Notes under the pieces: model-generated | What the model was told of the DNA's origin: nothing | What the model saw: only the letters and a program-made list of their open reading frames with translations | Databases searched by the model: none | Part shown: positions 39,801 through 46,183 of the stretch, one piece after another | Layout: every line of letters begins with the position of its first letter | Position numbering within the stretch: position 1 is the first letter of the stretch | Origin: an uncultured Selenomonadales bacterium | Lineage (GTDB): Bacteria > Bacillota > Negativicutes > Acidaminococcales > Acidaminococcaceae | Direction: 5' to 3' | DNA length: 50,659 nt | NCBI GenBank assembly: GCA_900315805.1 | Contig: ONAN01000011.1 | Span: 1 to 50,659 of the forward strand | Program-made: the position numbers and the translations under genes

Positions 39801-42440
39801 CGTCGTCTTGTTGACGCCGATATTGCCGTCCGTCAGCGTACCCGTGGCACCGCCGATGATTTCGAGGGTTTCACCGAGCTTCTTGCTGATGACCTGATTA
39901 TCGTCACCGGCAAACTTCAGGCCATCATTCTTCGTGGCAATGCCGGACAGAGTTACAGTCTCACTGCTGCCGGCCTTGTTGGAAACCGTCAGGTCAATGG
40001 TGCCGTCATCACTGACCGTATATTTACCATCCGTCGTATTCGGATTCTTCACCAGACGATAATCCTGGTTCAGGACGTTCTGCAGGTTCACCGTAAAGGT
40101 CTGCGCATCGTTGCGGGTCATCGTGAGGGTCTTGCCGTCATCGCTGACCGTGGCGCTCGTCACATAATAATCGTGCAGCCCCGTCACGGAAGCGGCCGTG
40201 CCGTTTGCAACCGTCAGGGAACCCGTACCGGTCCCGTTGTCCGCATACGTAACCGTACCGCCGGTCACAAATTTATCGCTGTCGGCCACTGCCTTCAGCT
40301 GATCTTCCGTAGCCGCCCGGCCGGATGCAATGTTGGTGCTATCCCAGTCCTTGTTGTCCAGGCCCGTCAGGTAATGGCCTGTGCCCGTGTTGGCCCCGCC
40401 GCCGGCCTGCTTGGCCAGTTTCATTTCACCAATCGTGACAGAACCGTCATCGGTCAGGTTGACATCCTTGTTCAGCTGGATCTTCAGCTTGCCGTCCGAC
40501 GTGCTGTTGACGCCGATGTTGCCATCCGTCAATGTACCCGTCGCCCCGCCGACGATATCGAGCTGTTCATTCAGTTTCTTATTGATGACCGTCGCATCAT
40601 CGCCCTTGAACTTCAGGCCGTCGTCCTTGGTAGCCACCTTGTCGGATAATTGCAGGTCATAAATATCCTGTCCGTTGGTGCCAACACTCTTTTTCACCTG
40701 CAGTTTATCGCCGGTGTAAGAAGACGTATTTGCCGTTTTGCCACCTTCTACCGTGACTTCTGTATGCTTCAGGTCAACTGATTTCAACTGGGCGACGTTG
40801 ACAGCATCCGTATCATTCGTACCAGCTGCCACTCCGACGATTTGACGGGAATCATTGCTGCCACTGCTTACGGAAACAGCACCACGGGTTGATTTCCAAG
40901 CTGCGCTGCTGCTGGTGGAAGCCGCACCTGTCGTCGGATCATAGCCGGCTACGTCCTTGGCAACGGATGCAATGGAATTATTACCCAGCGCGACACCGCC
41001 GTCCGCAGTGATTTTGGACTTGTAACCAACAGCCGTTGCTGCGTCAATAGAACGGGAATCTGAGCCGATTGTCACTTCATCACCGATGGCGATATTTTGA
41101 CTGCCGTATACTATACCACCATGGGAATCAACGGTGTTGGAATTGCCGACTACCGTATTGCTTGATCCACGGACATGGTTGATGCTGCCCGTAATCGTAT
41201 TGTTATTGCCCTGGATGATACTGCTTGTCGAACCGCTTGTGGAAGCCGAATCCGAAATCGTATTTCCGGAACCCTGCACAATGTTCTGCTTGCCCGTAAT
41301 ATTCGCATTGTTGCCCTGAATAATGTTATCCGAGCCGGTTACCTTGACGCCGTTACCCTGCGTCACATTGCGATCTCCGGTAATTGCCGTATCGACACCC
41401 ATAGCAATGGATTTAGCGCCATCCACGCTGGAATAGTTACCGATGGCAAACGAATCTTCCGAATCAGACGTTGTACGCGCCTTCGTCCCCATGGCAATGG
41501 AACGTTTGCCCAAACTTTCCGTATTGTCTTCACCATCATAATTGGTGACGGCAGTCGAATACCCGCCAGAATTATTTGTACTGGTTCCGCCGCCAGTCGT
41601 ACCGATAGCAATGGACTGATCACCCTTGGCATGGGAGGAACGGCCGATGGCTACAGCACCGGCGCCCTGGGCAGATGCCGTAACGCCTACGGCTACAGAA
41701 GCTGTATTCGTAGCTGCAGTCTGCCTCCCGATAGCGACAGCCCCAATTCCAGTAGAACCGGCCGCAGCGCCCAGCGATACACTGCCGGTACCTAACGCAG
41801 CCGCTGCAGGTCCCAACGCGACAGAATACGTACCCTTGGCGCGAGTATAGTCACCAATGGCAATACCCGTAGCACCATAATAAGATCCAGCATTCGTCTG
41901 TATGGGACTTGAAATAATATCTGCATAGTTTCCGATAGCGATTCCGACCAGAGGATGTCTTTCATCACCGGCATAAATGACGCTGTCTCCAGTCTGTCCC
42001 GTCGTATTACCGGGCGTACCGAAATCTGCCAGTTTGCGCCCTAAAAACGTCGTACGATTGTTAGGATCTTTCATACTTGAGATAATCCAATTGCCGCTCG
42101 AATCGATACCGATTACCTGATACAGATTATACATGTATCCCGCAGTGCCACCGTGATAGCTAGTCACACCTTGACCCTGAGAAATAGCCTGCCACCCGCC
42201 TGTACCAGTCATATGCGTCGGCACCGTGACAGGTGTTTCATCCGCCCAGGCCGCAGGCATACCAATAGGCAGCAGAAGCCCGGTTGCCAGGGCGGCTGCT
42301 GCTAACTTTTTGATTCTGGCTGCGGCTCCAAGGCCGACTACAGATTTCGCCTTGTTTTTCCCATTGTTCTTTGCTATTTCAGACACAACGACGTAGCAAT
42401 GGCGCACTTTGCTCCAGATAATCTTGTAAATCCTATTCAT
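30870..42440 (-). CDS. Giant trimeric autotransporter adhesin with C-terminal SLH domain
   Basis: This 3,856-residue outer-membrane adhesin is a type Vc (YadA-like) autotransporter. It starts with an extended signal peptide (MNRIYKIIWSKVRHCYVVVS, then a hydrophobic core, likely cut after AWA at 66). A YadA-like head follows (about 170-350, repeats such as AIGRQ and AVGV), then an Asn/Gly-rich second head (about 353-460) and a neck with DAVNVAQLK. The long stalk has nine GR(A/G)ATEDQL modules and six Gly-X-Y (GKDG) blocks. It ends with a YadA anchor barrel (about 3618-3710), a short coiled coil and one SLH domain (about 3747-3808). The ATG at 42440 follows AAGGGGG. SLH presumably grips peptidoglycan from the periplasm. 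It is read from a leader of about 220 nt. Confidence 0.93.
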   Translation of the reverse strand: MNRIYKIIWSKVRHCYVVVSEIAKNNGKNKAKSVVGLGAAARIKKLAAAALATGLLLPIGMPAAWADETPVTVPTHMTGTGGWQAISQGQGVTSYHGGTAGYMYNLYQVIGIDSSGNWIISSMKDPNNRTTFLGRKLADFGTPGNTTGQTGDSVIYAGDERHPLVGIAIGNYADIISSPIQTNAGSYYGATGIAIGDYTRAKGTYSVALGPAAAALGTGSVSLGAAAGSTGIGAVAIGRQTAATNTASVAVGVTASAQGAGAVAIGRSSHAKGDQSIAIGTTGGGTSTNNSGGYSTAVTNYDGEDNTESLGKRSIAMGTKARTTSDSEDSFAIGNYSSVDGAKSIAMGVDTAITGDRNVTQGNGVKVTGSDNIIQGNNANITGKQNIVQGSGNTISDSASTSGSTSSIIQGNNNTITGSINHVRGSSNTVVGNSNTVDSHGGIVYGSQNIAIGDEVTIGSDSRSIDAATAVGYKSKITADGGVALGNNSIASVAKDVAGYDPTTGAASTSSSAAWKSTRGAVSVSSGSNDSRQIVGVAAGTNDTDAVNVAQLKSVDLKHTEVTVEGGKTANTSSYTGDKLQVKKSVGTNGQDIYDLQLSDKVATKDDGLKFKGDDATVINKKLNEQLDIVGGATGTLTDGNIGVNSTSDGKLKIQLNKDVNLTDDGSVTIGEMKLAKQAGGGANTGTGHYLTGLDNKDWDSTNIASGRAATEDQLKAVADSDKFVTGGTVTYADNGTGTGSLTVANGTAASVTGLHDYYVTSATVSDDGKTLTMTRNDAQTFTVNLQNVLNQDYRLVKNPNTTDGKYTVSDDGTIDLTVSNKAGSSETVTLSGIATKNDGLKFAGDDNQVISKKLGETLEIIGGATGTLTDGNIGVNKTTDGKLKIQLNKDVDLTGAGSLTIGNIKLAKQAGGGANNSEGHYLTGLDNKNWDSSNIASGRAATEDQLKAVADSDKYVTGGTVTYADNGTGTGSLTVENGTAASVTGLHDYYVTSATVSDDGKTLTMTRNDAQTFTVNLQNVLNKDYRLVKNPAAGSNGVYTVSDDGTMNLTVANAAGQSEQVTLSGIATKNDGLKFKGDDTTVISKKLGETLEITGGATGTLTDGNIGVNSHDGALKIQLNKDVDLTGTGSLTIGNIKLAKQAGGGANTADGHYLTGLDNKLWNKDNIASGRAATEDQLKEVDSHHTKVLAGSHVTVTPGTDATTGAPTYTVNADLTGLGGMSGFKVQENGDAAHEVTISDGKVVDFKDSENLEATVVAKPDGTGANVTYDLKNNITINGKDGADGHIGVNGQDGKDGQDGKDAVAIDGKDGHEGHIGLHGKDGVDGQDGKDATADIITHFGPKTLNPDKNVTFSNGNVMATRLYYTDQDGKGHEVATMDDGQVYAGDDGQTDSTKVIKKYLNEQLDIVGGATGTLTDGNIGVNNVDGKLKVQLNKDVNLTDAGSVTIGTMKLAKQAGGGANTADGHYLTGLDNTAWNKDSIASGRAATEDQLKAVADSDKYVTGGTATYQDNGTGSASLTVANGTAASVTGLHDYYVTSASVSNDGKTITMTRNDSQTFSVDLTNVLNQDYRLVKNPNTTDGKYTVSDDGTIDLTVSNKAGSTETVTLSGIATKNDGLKFKGDDSTVISKKLGEQLEIIGGATGTLTDGNIGVNNVDGKLKIQLNKDVDLTGTGSLTIGNIKLAKQAGGGANTADGHYLTGLDNTAWNKDSIASGRAATEDQLKAVDSHHTKVLAGNHVTVTPGTDADGAATYTVSADLTGLGGMNSFKVQGNSNASSEVEISDGKIVDFKDSSNLTATIKKKTDNTGVEVQYNLKDNITINGKDGQDGHIGVNGSDGKDGQDGKDAVAIDGKDGHEGHIGIHGKDGENGADGKDAYSDITTHYGPATLNPNKNVTLNNGTVAATRIHYVDQDNKEHEVATMDDGLKFGANSGTPNPASNLLNTTVNVLGGGTKDDDQYSGKNLKTVISQDTDGNTTINVLMDKDITGDSVTVGEKGEPGVPGKDGTIGVNGKDGSAVVIHGKDGSIGMTGPAGKDGIDGKSAELTLRPGIGDPSLNPEKNLTVTQSGQSVEKLTRIIYEDEKGEHQVATMDDGQKYAGDDGQSDTSKVIKKYLNEQLDIVGGATGTLTDNNIGVNNVDGKLKVQLNKDVDLTDAGSVKMGNNTINNTGLTISGGPVFTTTNISAGGQQIHNVVAGTADTDAVNVKQLKDSRTIVAAGEHVTVSHTTNTETGATTYTVNADLTGLGGMDGFKVQENSDATHQVNITDGKVVDFKDSDNLKATVKAKDDGTGAEVTFDLKENINVGGKDGKDGHIGVAGKDGQDGKNAVAIDGKDGNEGHIGLNGKDGEKGADGKNATADIITHFGPASLNDAKNVTYNGSPAMTRIHYVDQNGYEHEVATMDDGQIYGGDTGTDVKRYLNEKVNIKGGVTDQSKLSDADNIGVIANGTDTLTLRLNKDIGGLNSVTTGDTVINNNGLTINNGPTITKTNVDIHNQQIHNVTAGTELTDVVNVSQLNAVDAKHTKVTVEGGTAAGTTDYAGTKLQAKQTTGTDGETIYDLKLADNIATTDDGLKFKGDDATVISKKLNEQLDIIGGATGTLTDGNIGVNSTTDGKLKIQLNKDVDLTGTGSLTIGSIKLAKQAGGGANPDAGHYLNGLDNKAWNKDSIASGRAATEDQLQAVAKSVSGAHTKVTVEGGTEAGTTDYTGDNLKLKVTTDTAGANVYDLKLGDSITIGGKDGKDGHIGVAGKDGQPGKDAVAIDGKDGNEGHIGLNGKDGEKGADGKNATADIITHFGPASLNDAKNVTYNGNPAMTRIHYVDQNGFEHEVATMDDGQKYAGDDGQTSTDKVIKKYLNEQLDIIGGANADNLTDNNIGVNNVDGKLKVQLAQDIDLTENGSVTIGTINLSKQEIKNSKDESETGHYLTGLDNKTWNPETNGYVSGRAATEDQLKAVADTAAGAHTKVTVEGGTEAGTTEYTGSNLQLKVTTDSTTGANTYDLKLSDSITIGGKDGKDGHIGVAGKDGQPGKDAVAIDGKDGNEGHIGLKGKDGENGTDGLDAYSDITTHYGPVTLNPDKNVTLTNGTEAATRLHYTDQDGKHHEVATMDDGQVYGGDAGTDVKRYLNEKVNIKGGVSDESELSEADNIGVVADGTDTLKIRLAKDLKGLDSVRIGGSKSTDGSWTGGIYIANQTVQNTKGGSEAGNYITGLDNKTWNPAENGIVSGRGATEDQLKIVQDSITNVDQGGGFGLKAEDNNTVMKDLGQTVTVKGDGTNIETKVDGGAIEVALKRDINVDSVTIGENTGIKLGGDGLSLGDGTTNHQITNMASGASSYTTDGKPVYDVDTNGANIGDVKAIANSAAEGVKAKSGKNITVDTDNKVNLNDHIIMGDGNGTPGNGDASKQVEISGNDASIRAGSGDNKVAVDGKSGKLEIGDNGNGLVEIGGNVKLGRQEITNRDSAEPNAATGKYLTGLENKSWDKNHIVSGRAATEDQLKDVDDRISGGRKFQGDDGQDVSVGLGETLNLKGGADATKLSDNNIGVVKDGENGMAIKLSKDITGVNSITFNSTVDNSKHVTISGDKVDVGGNKIVNVHKGDISPTSTDAVNGSQLYQTNQAVNNIGNAVTRLGDRVDHVGAGAAALAALHPLDFDPDSKLDFSAGYGTYRGADAVAVGAFYRPNEDTLFSIGGSMGGGENMVNAGVTFKLDGHNHVSTTKVAMAKEIKDLRRELESLKSALADTAFHKNIDKSKLQLFPDVPQNHWAYQEVAVMAGNGLIVGYPDGNFGGDRPMTRYEFATLLYRAMLKGGVLSDKMLAEFSPELERFTVDTVAKDKNGNPTIERVRLAKHDKQDVVTVAQ
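33265..38615 (-). repeat. Six Gly-X-Y (GKDG) collagen-like blocks in the adhesin
   Basis: Blocks of GKD/GQD/GHI triplets are encoded near 33265-33420, 34085-34245, 35385-35540, 36320-36465, 36815-36980 and 38440-38615. Most consist of two runs of about eight triplets broken by AVAID. They contain almost no proline. They alternate with TEDQL-type stalk modules. Confidence 0.8.
37265..40420 (-). repeat. About 696-bp tandem modules in the adhesin
   Basis: The landmark encoding AKQAGGGAN recurs at 40401, 39705 and 39009 (exactly 696 bp, 232 codons, apart), and at 38067 and 37374 (693 bp apart). The copies are highly similar at nucleotide level, so this part is prone to recombination and to assembly collapse. 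Confidence 0.8.
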
Positions 42441-42674
42441 TTGTGTACCCCCTTGAGTCAAATCATCTCTCTTTTTGATTTTGAAGAACTTTCTTCCTCG
42501 TTCCTCGCGAACACATCGATGGTTCGGCAGGAGCATAAAACAAAAGCATATCCCCGTAACCTGTACCAGTCATTTCCCCTACTTCCACGCCGTTCTATAC
42601 TTTTTTGGTATGGCGTGGATTCCTGGTATGGTTGAATCGTAAAATGTCAATACGTCCTTTCTGAAAACATTATA
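42441..42674 (-). promoter_or_regulatory. Adhesin promoter -10 and long leader
   Basis: TATAAT on the minus strand (42669-42674) predicts a start near 42662 and a leader of about 220 nt; no strong -35 is seen. The leader holds a hairpin (CCACGCC/GGCGTGG at 42586-42619) and G-rich segments GTAGGGGAA (42574-42582), GGGGATAT (42548-42555) and the GGGGG of the ribosome binding site (42448-42452). A 36-codon open frame starts with the ATG at 42573 but has a poorly spaced ribosome binding site; I do not call it a gene. Confidence 0.5.
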
Positions 42675-42917
42675 CCATGAAAATAACAAATAATGTAAAT
42701 CTTTTAATTTGTATACTTTATGAGAAATTTTAGCGCAGGAAAATGTAACTTTTTTAACAGAAAAAGTCCTATCAACATACTAGCTTATAATGCATGTTGA
42801 TAGGACTTATGGAAATTTTTTATTTAATTCTTATTTTTACACTACTTTTTCAAAATTTCATTTACAAACGTCTTGTAGTAAGGGACGTGCAAAACCCTCG
42901 TGGGGCGTTTTTTGTCC
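42675..42917. other. Gene-free AT-rich spacer between galU and the adhesin promoter
   Basis: This stretch contains only the long hairpin at 42764-42808 and AT-rich sequence. I see no gene. A short frame ending in KTFVNEILKK (stop at 42842-42844) could be a relic of something larger, but it is too short to identify. Confidence 0.5.
42764..42808 (-). terminator. Long hairpin, probable terminator after galU
   Basis: AAGTCCTATCAACAT (42764-42778) and ATGTTGATAGGACTT (42794-42808) form a perfect 15-bp stem with a 15-base loop. On the minus strand the stem runs into T5. It is AT-richer and larger-looped than other terminators in the window. Confidence 0.5.
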
Positions 42918-43808
42918 CTACATTCCCTTCGTTGCAAGCCCTTCCAGATAGGCCTTGAACTTATCCCGCAGGTCCGGCCGGCGCAGGGCGTATTCCACGG
43001 TGGCTTCAAGGAAGCCTTCCTTGTCCCCCACGTCATAGCGGCGGCCTTCGAAGTTGTAGGCATAAATGGGCTGGATCTTGCCCAGGGCGCGCAGGGCGTC
43101 GGTCAGCTGGATTTCGCCGCCCTTGCCGGGTTTCGTGTGTTCCAGGATCTCGAAGATTTCCGGCGTGATGATATAGCGTCCCAGCACGGCCATGTCGGAC
43201 GGTGCTTCGTCCACAGGCGGCTTTTCCACCATGTCGGCCACGGCGAAGGTCCGTGGGTCACTGGTGGCACGCGCCGCCACGACGCCGTACGACGACACTT
43301 TGTCGTGCGGTACGGTCTGGACCCCCAGGACGGACGCGCCGGTCTTGTCGTACACGTCCATGAGCTGGCTCAGGGCCGGCCGCTTCGGGTTATAGACCAC
43401 GTCGTCGCCCAGGAGCACGGCAAACGGCTCGTGGCCGATGAACTGCTTGGCGCAGTAAATGGCGTGGCCCAGGCCCAGGGGCGCTTTCTGGCGGATGTAA
43501 TGGATCCGGATGTCGGAAATGTCCCGGACCATCTTCAAAAGCTCCGTCTTGCCTTTTTCTTCCAGGTTCAGTTCCAGTTCGACGCTGCGGTCGAAATGGT
43601 CCTCGATGGCGCGCTTGCTGCGGCCCGTGATGATGAGGATGTCCTCAATGCCGGAGTCCAGCGCCTCTTCCACAATGTACTGGATGGTCGGTTTATCGAC
43701 GATAGGGAGCATCTCTTTCGGCGTGGCCTTCGTGGCGGGCAGGAAACGGGTTCCCAGGCCTGCCGCGGGAATGACGGCACGCGTGATAGGTTGAAACTTA
43801 GCAGTCAA
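42918..43808 (-). CDS. galU: UTP-glucose-1-phosphate uridylyltransferase GalU
   Basis: This 296-residue nucleotidyltransferase makes UDP-glucose from UTP and glucose 1-phosphate. The N-terminal signature is AVIPAAGLGTRFLPATKATP followed by KEMLPIVDKPTIQYIVEEA. LLGDDVVY is the metal/substrate motif and VEKP the later conserved segment. The start is a TTG at 43808 preceded by GGAGGAG, overlapping the stop of the upstream mutase gene (TTGA), so translation is coupled. Together with galE and the mutase it supplies sugar nucleotides. Confidence 0.93.
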   Translation of the reverse strand: MTAKFQPITRAVIPAAGLGTRFLPATKATPKEMLPIVDKPTIQYIVEEALDSGIEDILIITGRSKRAIEDHFDRSVELELNLEEKGKTELLKMVRDISDIRIHYIRQKAPLGLGHAIYCAKQFIGHEPFAVLLGDDVVYNPKRPALSQLMDVYDKTGASVLGVQTVPHDKVSSYGVVAARATSDPRTFAVADMVEKPPVDEAPSDMAVLGRYIITPEIFEILEHTKPGKGGEIQLTDALRALGKIQPIYAYNFEGRRYDVGDKEGFLEATVEYALRRPDLRDKFKAYLEGLATKGM

Positions 43809-45169
43809 GCCGGTTCTCCTCCGATCTGTTTCAATAATTCTTCGGTCTTTTCCTTCAGCAGGGCCTTGTCACCGCGGGTCTCCACATTGAGGCGGATGAC
43901 CGGCTCCGTGTTGGAAGCGCGCAGGTTGAAGCGCCAGTTGTCGAAGGCCACGGACAGGCCGTCGATCTTTTCGATGGCGCCGTTGCCGTATTTCTTTTCC
44001 AGGGCTGCGAAAATGGCTTTGGCATCGGCCACCTTGCGGTTGATTTCGCCGCTGCAGGGGAACTTCTCTTCCATGTCCCCGACGAGTTCCTTCAGGGTCT
44101 TGCCGCTCTCGCAGACAATCTGCAGGACCAGGAGGGCCGTAATCATGCCGCTGTCGCAGAAGGTGAATTCGCGGAAGTAATGGTGGGAGGACATCTCGCC
44201 GCCGTAGATGACGTTGTTTTCGCGCATGCACTGTTTCATGAAGGCATGGCCGCTCTTGCTCTTGACGGGCACGCCGCCGTACTGCTTGATGATGGCTTCC
44301 GTGTTCCACACGAGGCGCGGATCGTACATGATCTTGCTGCCCGGGCAGCGTTTCAGGAACGATTCCGCCAGGAGGCCGACCAGATAGTAGCCTTCGACGA
44401 AACTGCCTTCGGCGTCGCAGAAGAAGCAGCGGTCGAAGTCGCCGTCCCAGGCGATGCCCAGGTCGGCGTGATGAGCCAGCACGGCGTCACTCGTCTGTTT
44501 CCGGGACGCGTCGAGCATGGGGTTCGGCACGCCGTTCGGGAAGGTGCCGTCCGGCTCGTAATTCACTTTGATCATCTGGAAGGGCAGCCGTTTCTCCAGT
44601 TCGGTCAGGACCGCGCCGGCCCCGCCGTTACCGGGATTGACGACGACCTTCAGGGGTTTCATCTTCCGGACGTCCACATAGGTCATCAGGTGGTCCACAT
44701 AGGGCTTCATGATGTCCTGTTTCGTCAGTTTGCCCCGTTCTTTGCCGGCCACCAGGTGATGCGGGAATTCTTCCACGCCGACCATCTGGCGGATTTCCTC
44801 GAGGCCCGTGTCGGCGCTGACCGGCCGCGCGTTGCGGCGGACGAGCTTCATGCCGTTGTATTCCGCCGGGTTGTGGCTGGCCGTGACCATGATGCCGCCG
44901 TCGGTCTTCAGATAGGCCGTGGCGAAATAGATCATTTCCGTGCCGCACTGGCCGATGTCGATGACGTTGGCGCCGCCATCGCGCAGGCCGTCGCTCAGGG
45001 CCTTCACCAGGGACGGGCCCGACAGGCGGATGTCGTGGCCCACGACCACGTTCTCCGCGCCGAAGAGGGCACAGAACACTTTACCGACCCGGTAGGCCAG
45101 TTCTTCGTTTACTTCACCGGGGACCTTGCCGCGGATGTCATATGCTTTGAAAGCTGCCGTATTCAACAT
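43805..45169 (-). CDS. Phosphomannomutase/phosphoglucomutase
   Basis: This 454-residue alpha-D-phosphohexomutase has the four family signatures in order: AFKAYDIRGKVP at the start, the active-site serine loop VTASHNPAEYNGMK (Ser about 95), the metal-binding loop DGDFDRCFF (about 235), the sugar-binding GGEMSSHHYF (about 315), and the phosphate-binding RASNTEP near the end. It interconverts hexose 6- and 1-phosphates, here probably glucose and mannose. The ATG at 45169 follows AAGGGG. It is the first gene of a coupled pair with galU. Its leader holds two GC-rich hairpins (45206-45226, 45236-45254). Confidence 0.9.
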   Translation of the reverse strand: MLNTAAFKAYDIRGKVPGEVNEELAYRVGKVFCALFGAENVVVGHDIRLSGPSLVKALSDGLRDGGANVIDIGQCGTEMIYFATAYLKTDGGIMVTASHNPAEYNGMKLVRRNARPVSADTGLEEIRQMVGVEEFPHHLVAGKERGKLTKQDIMKPYVDHLMTYVDVRKMKPLKVVVNPGNGGAGAVLTELEKRLPFQMIKVNYEPDGTFPNGVPNPMLDASRKQTSDAVLAHHADLGIAWDGDFDRCFFCDAEGSFVEGYYLVGLLAESFLKRCPGSKIMYDPRLVWNTEAIIKQYGGVPVKSKSGHAFMKQCMRENNVIYGGEMSSHHYFREFTFCDSGMITALLVLQIVCESGKTLKELVGDMEEKFPCSGEINRKVADAKAIFAALEKKYGNGAIEKIDGLSVAFDNWRFNLRASNTEPVIRLNVETRGDKALLKEKTEELLKQIGGEPA

Positions 45170-45403
45170 GTCATACCCCTTTTCCTTGCACATACCGTAC
45201 CGTTTCCCTGTACGGCCCGTAATGTCCGGGACAGACGGCGGCGCCCCGCCGCCGGCATGGTACCGGCAGAGGGGTGGCCGTAATTCGATATTGATAATAT
45301 TCTACCCGGGAGCGGAAAAGTCCTGCCTGCCCGGGGGAATTCCCTTTCATTTTACGGAGTAATTACAGGAAAGGCGCAGGCTGTGCAAGGGGCGGCGTCC
45401 GGA

Positions 45404-46183
45404 TCAGATCCGGTACTGCCGTTCCCGGAGAAAGGCCTCCGCGGCATCTCCCAGGAACCAGCGGATGCACGTGAAGAAGGCGGCGTACCGGTGATTGGCG
45501 CCGGGGTCGAGCATTTGGCGGGCCAGGATGCCCATGGCATCTTCCACGGCCATGCCCTCCCCCACCATGGCGTCGACCTGTTCCTCGAGCACTTCGATGG
45601 CGGCTTTACGGAGCCGTTTCAGGCGGTTGCAGTTGAGGTTCAGCTCGTCGATGGTGCGGCGCGCTTTGCGCTGCAGGCGCTGGGGGCACGTTTCCTCGTC
45701 GACCTCCATGGCGCCCGTGAAGGAATCGTATTTGAAGAGCCGCGTTTCCGCCGGAATCTCCAGGGGATTCAGGATGGCCCCGCTGATGTGCTTGCCGCTT
45801 TTCGGCACATCGCAGCTGCGCTCGGCGGGGTTGCGGGTGTAGCGGTAGCGCGCTTCGACGACATAGGGCTGACTGCCGCCGTGGCAGACGCCGAGCATGT
45901 TGTGCCAGTCGAGGTGGTAATTGTGCCGGCTGCGTTCCGTGCCGCTCTTCGGATGGAAATGCTCCACCCGGAAATCGTCCACCTCTTCTTCGTTGTCGCT
46001 CAGGCGGATGGAGATTTCGCAATAGGCGCACAGGCCGTACTGGTCTTCGATGATCCGCTCCTTGACCTGCCGGTAGCCCAGGCGGTCGCGGTGGTGGAAG
46101 CGGTCCCACGTGTCCGTCGGATAGCGCTGTTCATACCGGGCGAGCCGCTCCGGGACCTCGTCGCTTTTGCGTACCCGTTTCAT
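45404..46183 (-). CDS. ptuB: PtuB-like HNH endonuclease of a Septu defence system
   Basis: This 259-residue protein resembles the TIGR02646/PtuB group of HNH nucleases found with Septu and Ec78-type retron systems. CAYCEISIRLS (about 52-62) is the first zinc/HNH Cys pair, and VEHFHPKSG (about 73-81) carries the catalytic His. NYHLDWHNMLGVCHGG follows as the third part of the motif. The C-terminal half is helical. The ATG at 46183 overlaps the stop of the ATPase gene (ATGA), so the two are translationally coupled. In characterised Septu systems the nuclease acts with the ATPase against phage. No reverse transcriptase or msr/msd is visible nearby. Confidence 0.8.
   Translation of the reverse strand: MKRVRKSDEVPERLARYEQRYPTDTWDRFHHRDRLGYRQVKERIIEDQYGLCAYCEISIRLSDNEEEVDDFRVEHFHPKSGTERSRHNYHLDWHNMLGVCHGGSQPYVVEARYRYTRNPAERSCDVPKSGKHISGAILNPLEIPAETRLFKYDSFTGAMEVDEETCPQRLQRKARRTIDELNLNCNRLKRLRKAAIEVLEEQVDAMVGEGMAVEDAMGILARQMLDPGANHRYAAFFTCIRWFLGDAAEAFLRERQYRI

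Noticed and set aside
30870..42440. CRISPR-like repeats in the 31-41 kb region
   Set aside because: The repeats are in frame, vary in length, and encode adhesin modules; there are no short uniform repeats with unique spacers.
42463..42573. 36-codon upstream ORF in the adhesin leader
   Set aside because: The AGGGG before its ATG is only two or three bases away, codon use looks random, and there is no independent support, though a leader peptide cannot be excluded.
42842..43063. 73-codon ORF ending in KTFVNEILKK as an insertion-sequence relic
   Set aside because: Most of it lies inside galU in another frame, and the tail is too short to assign; no terminal inverted repeats or target duplications were found.
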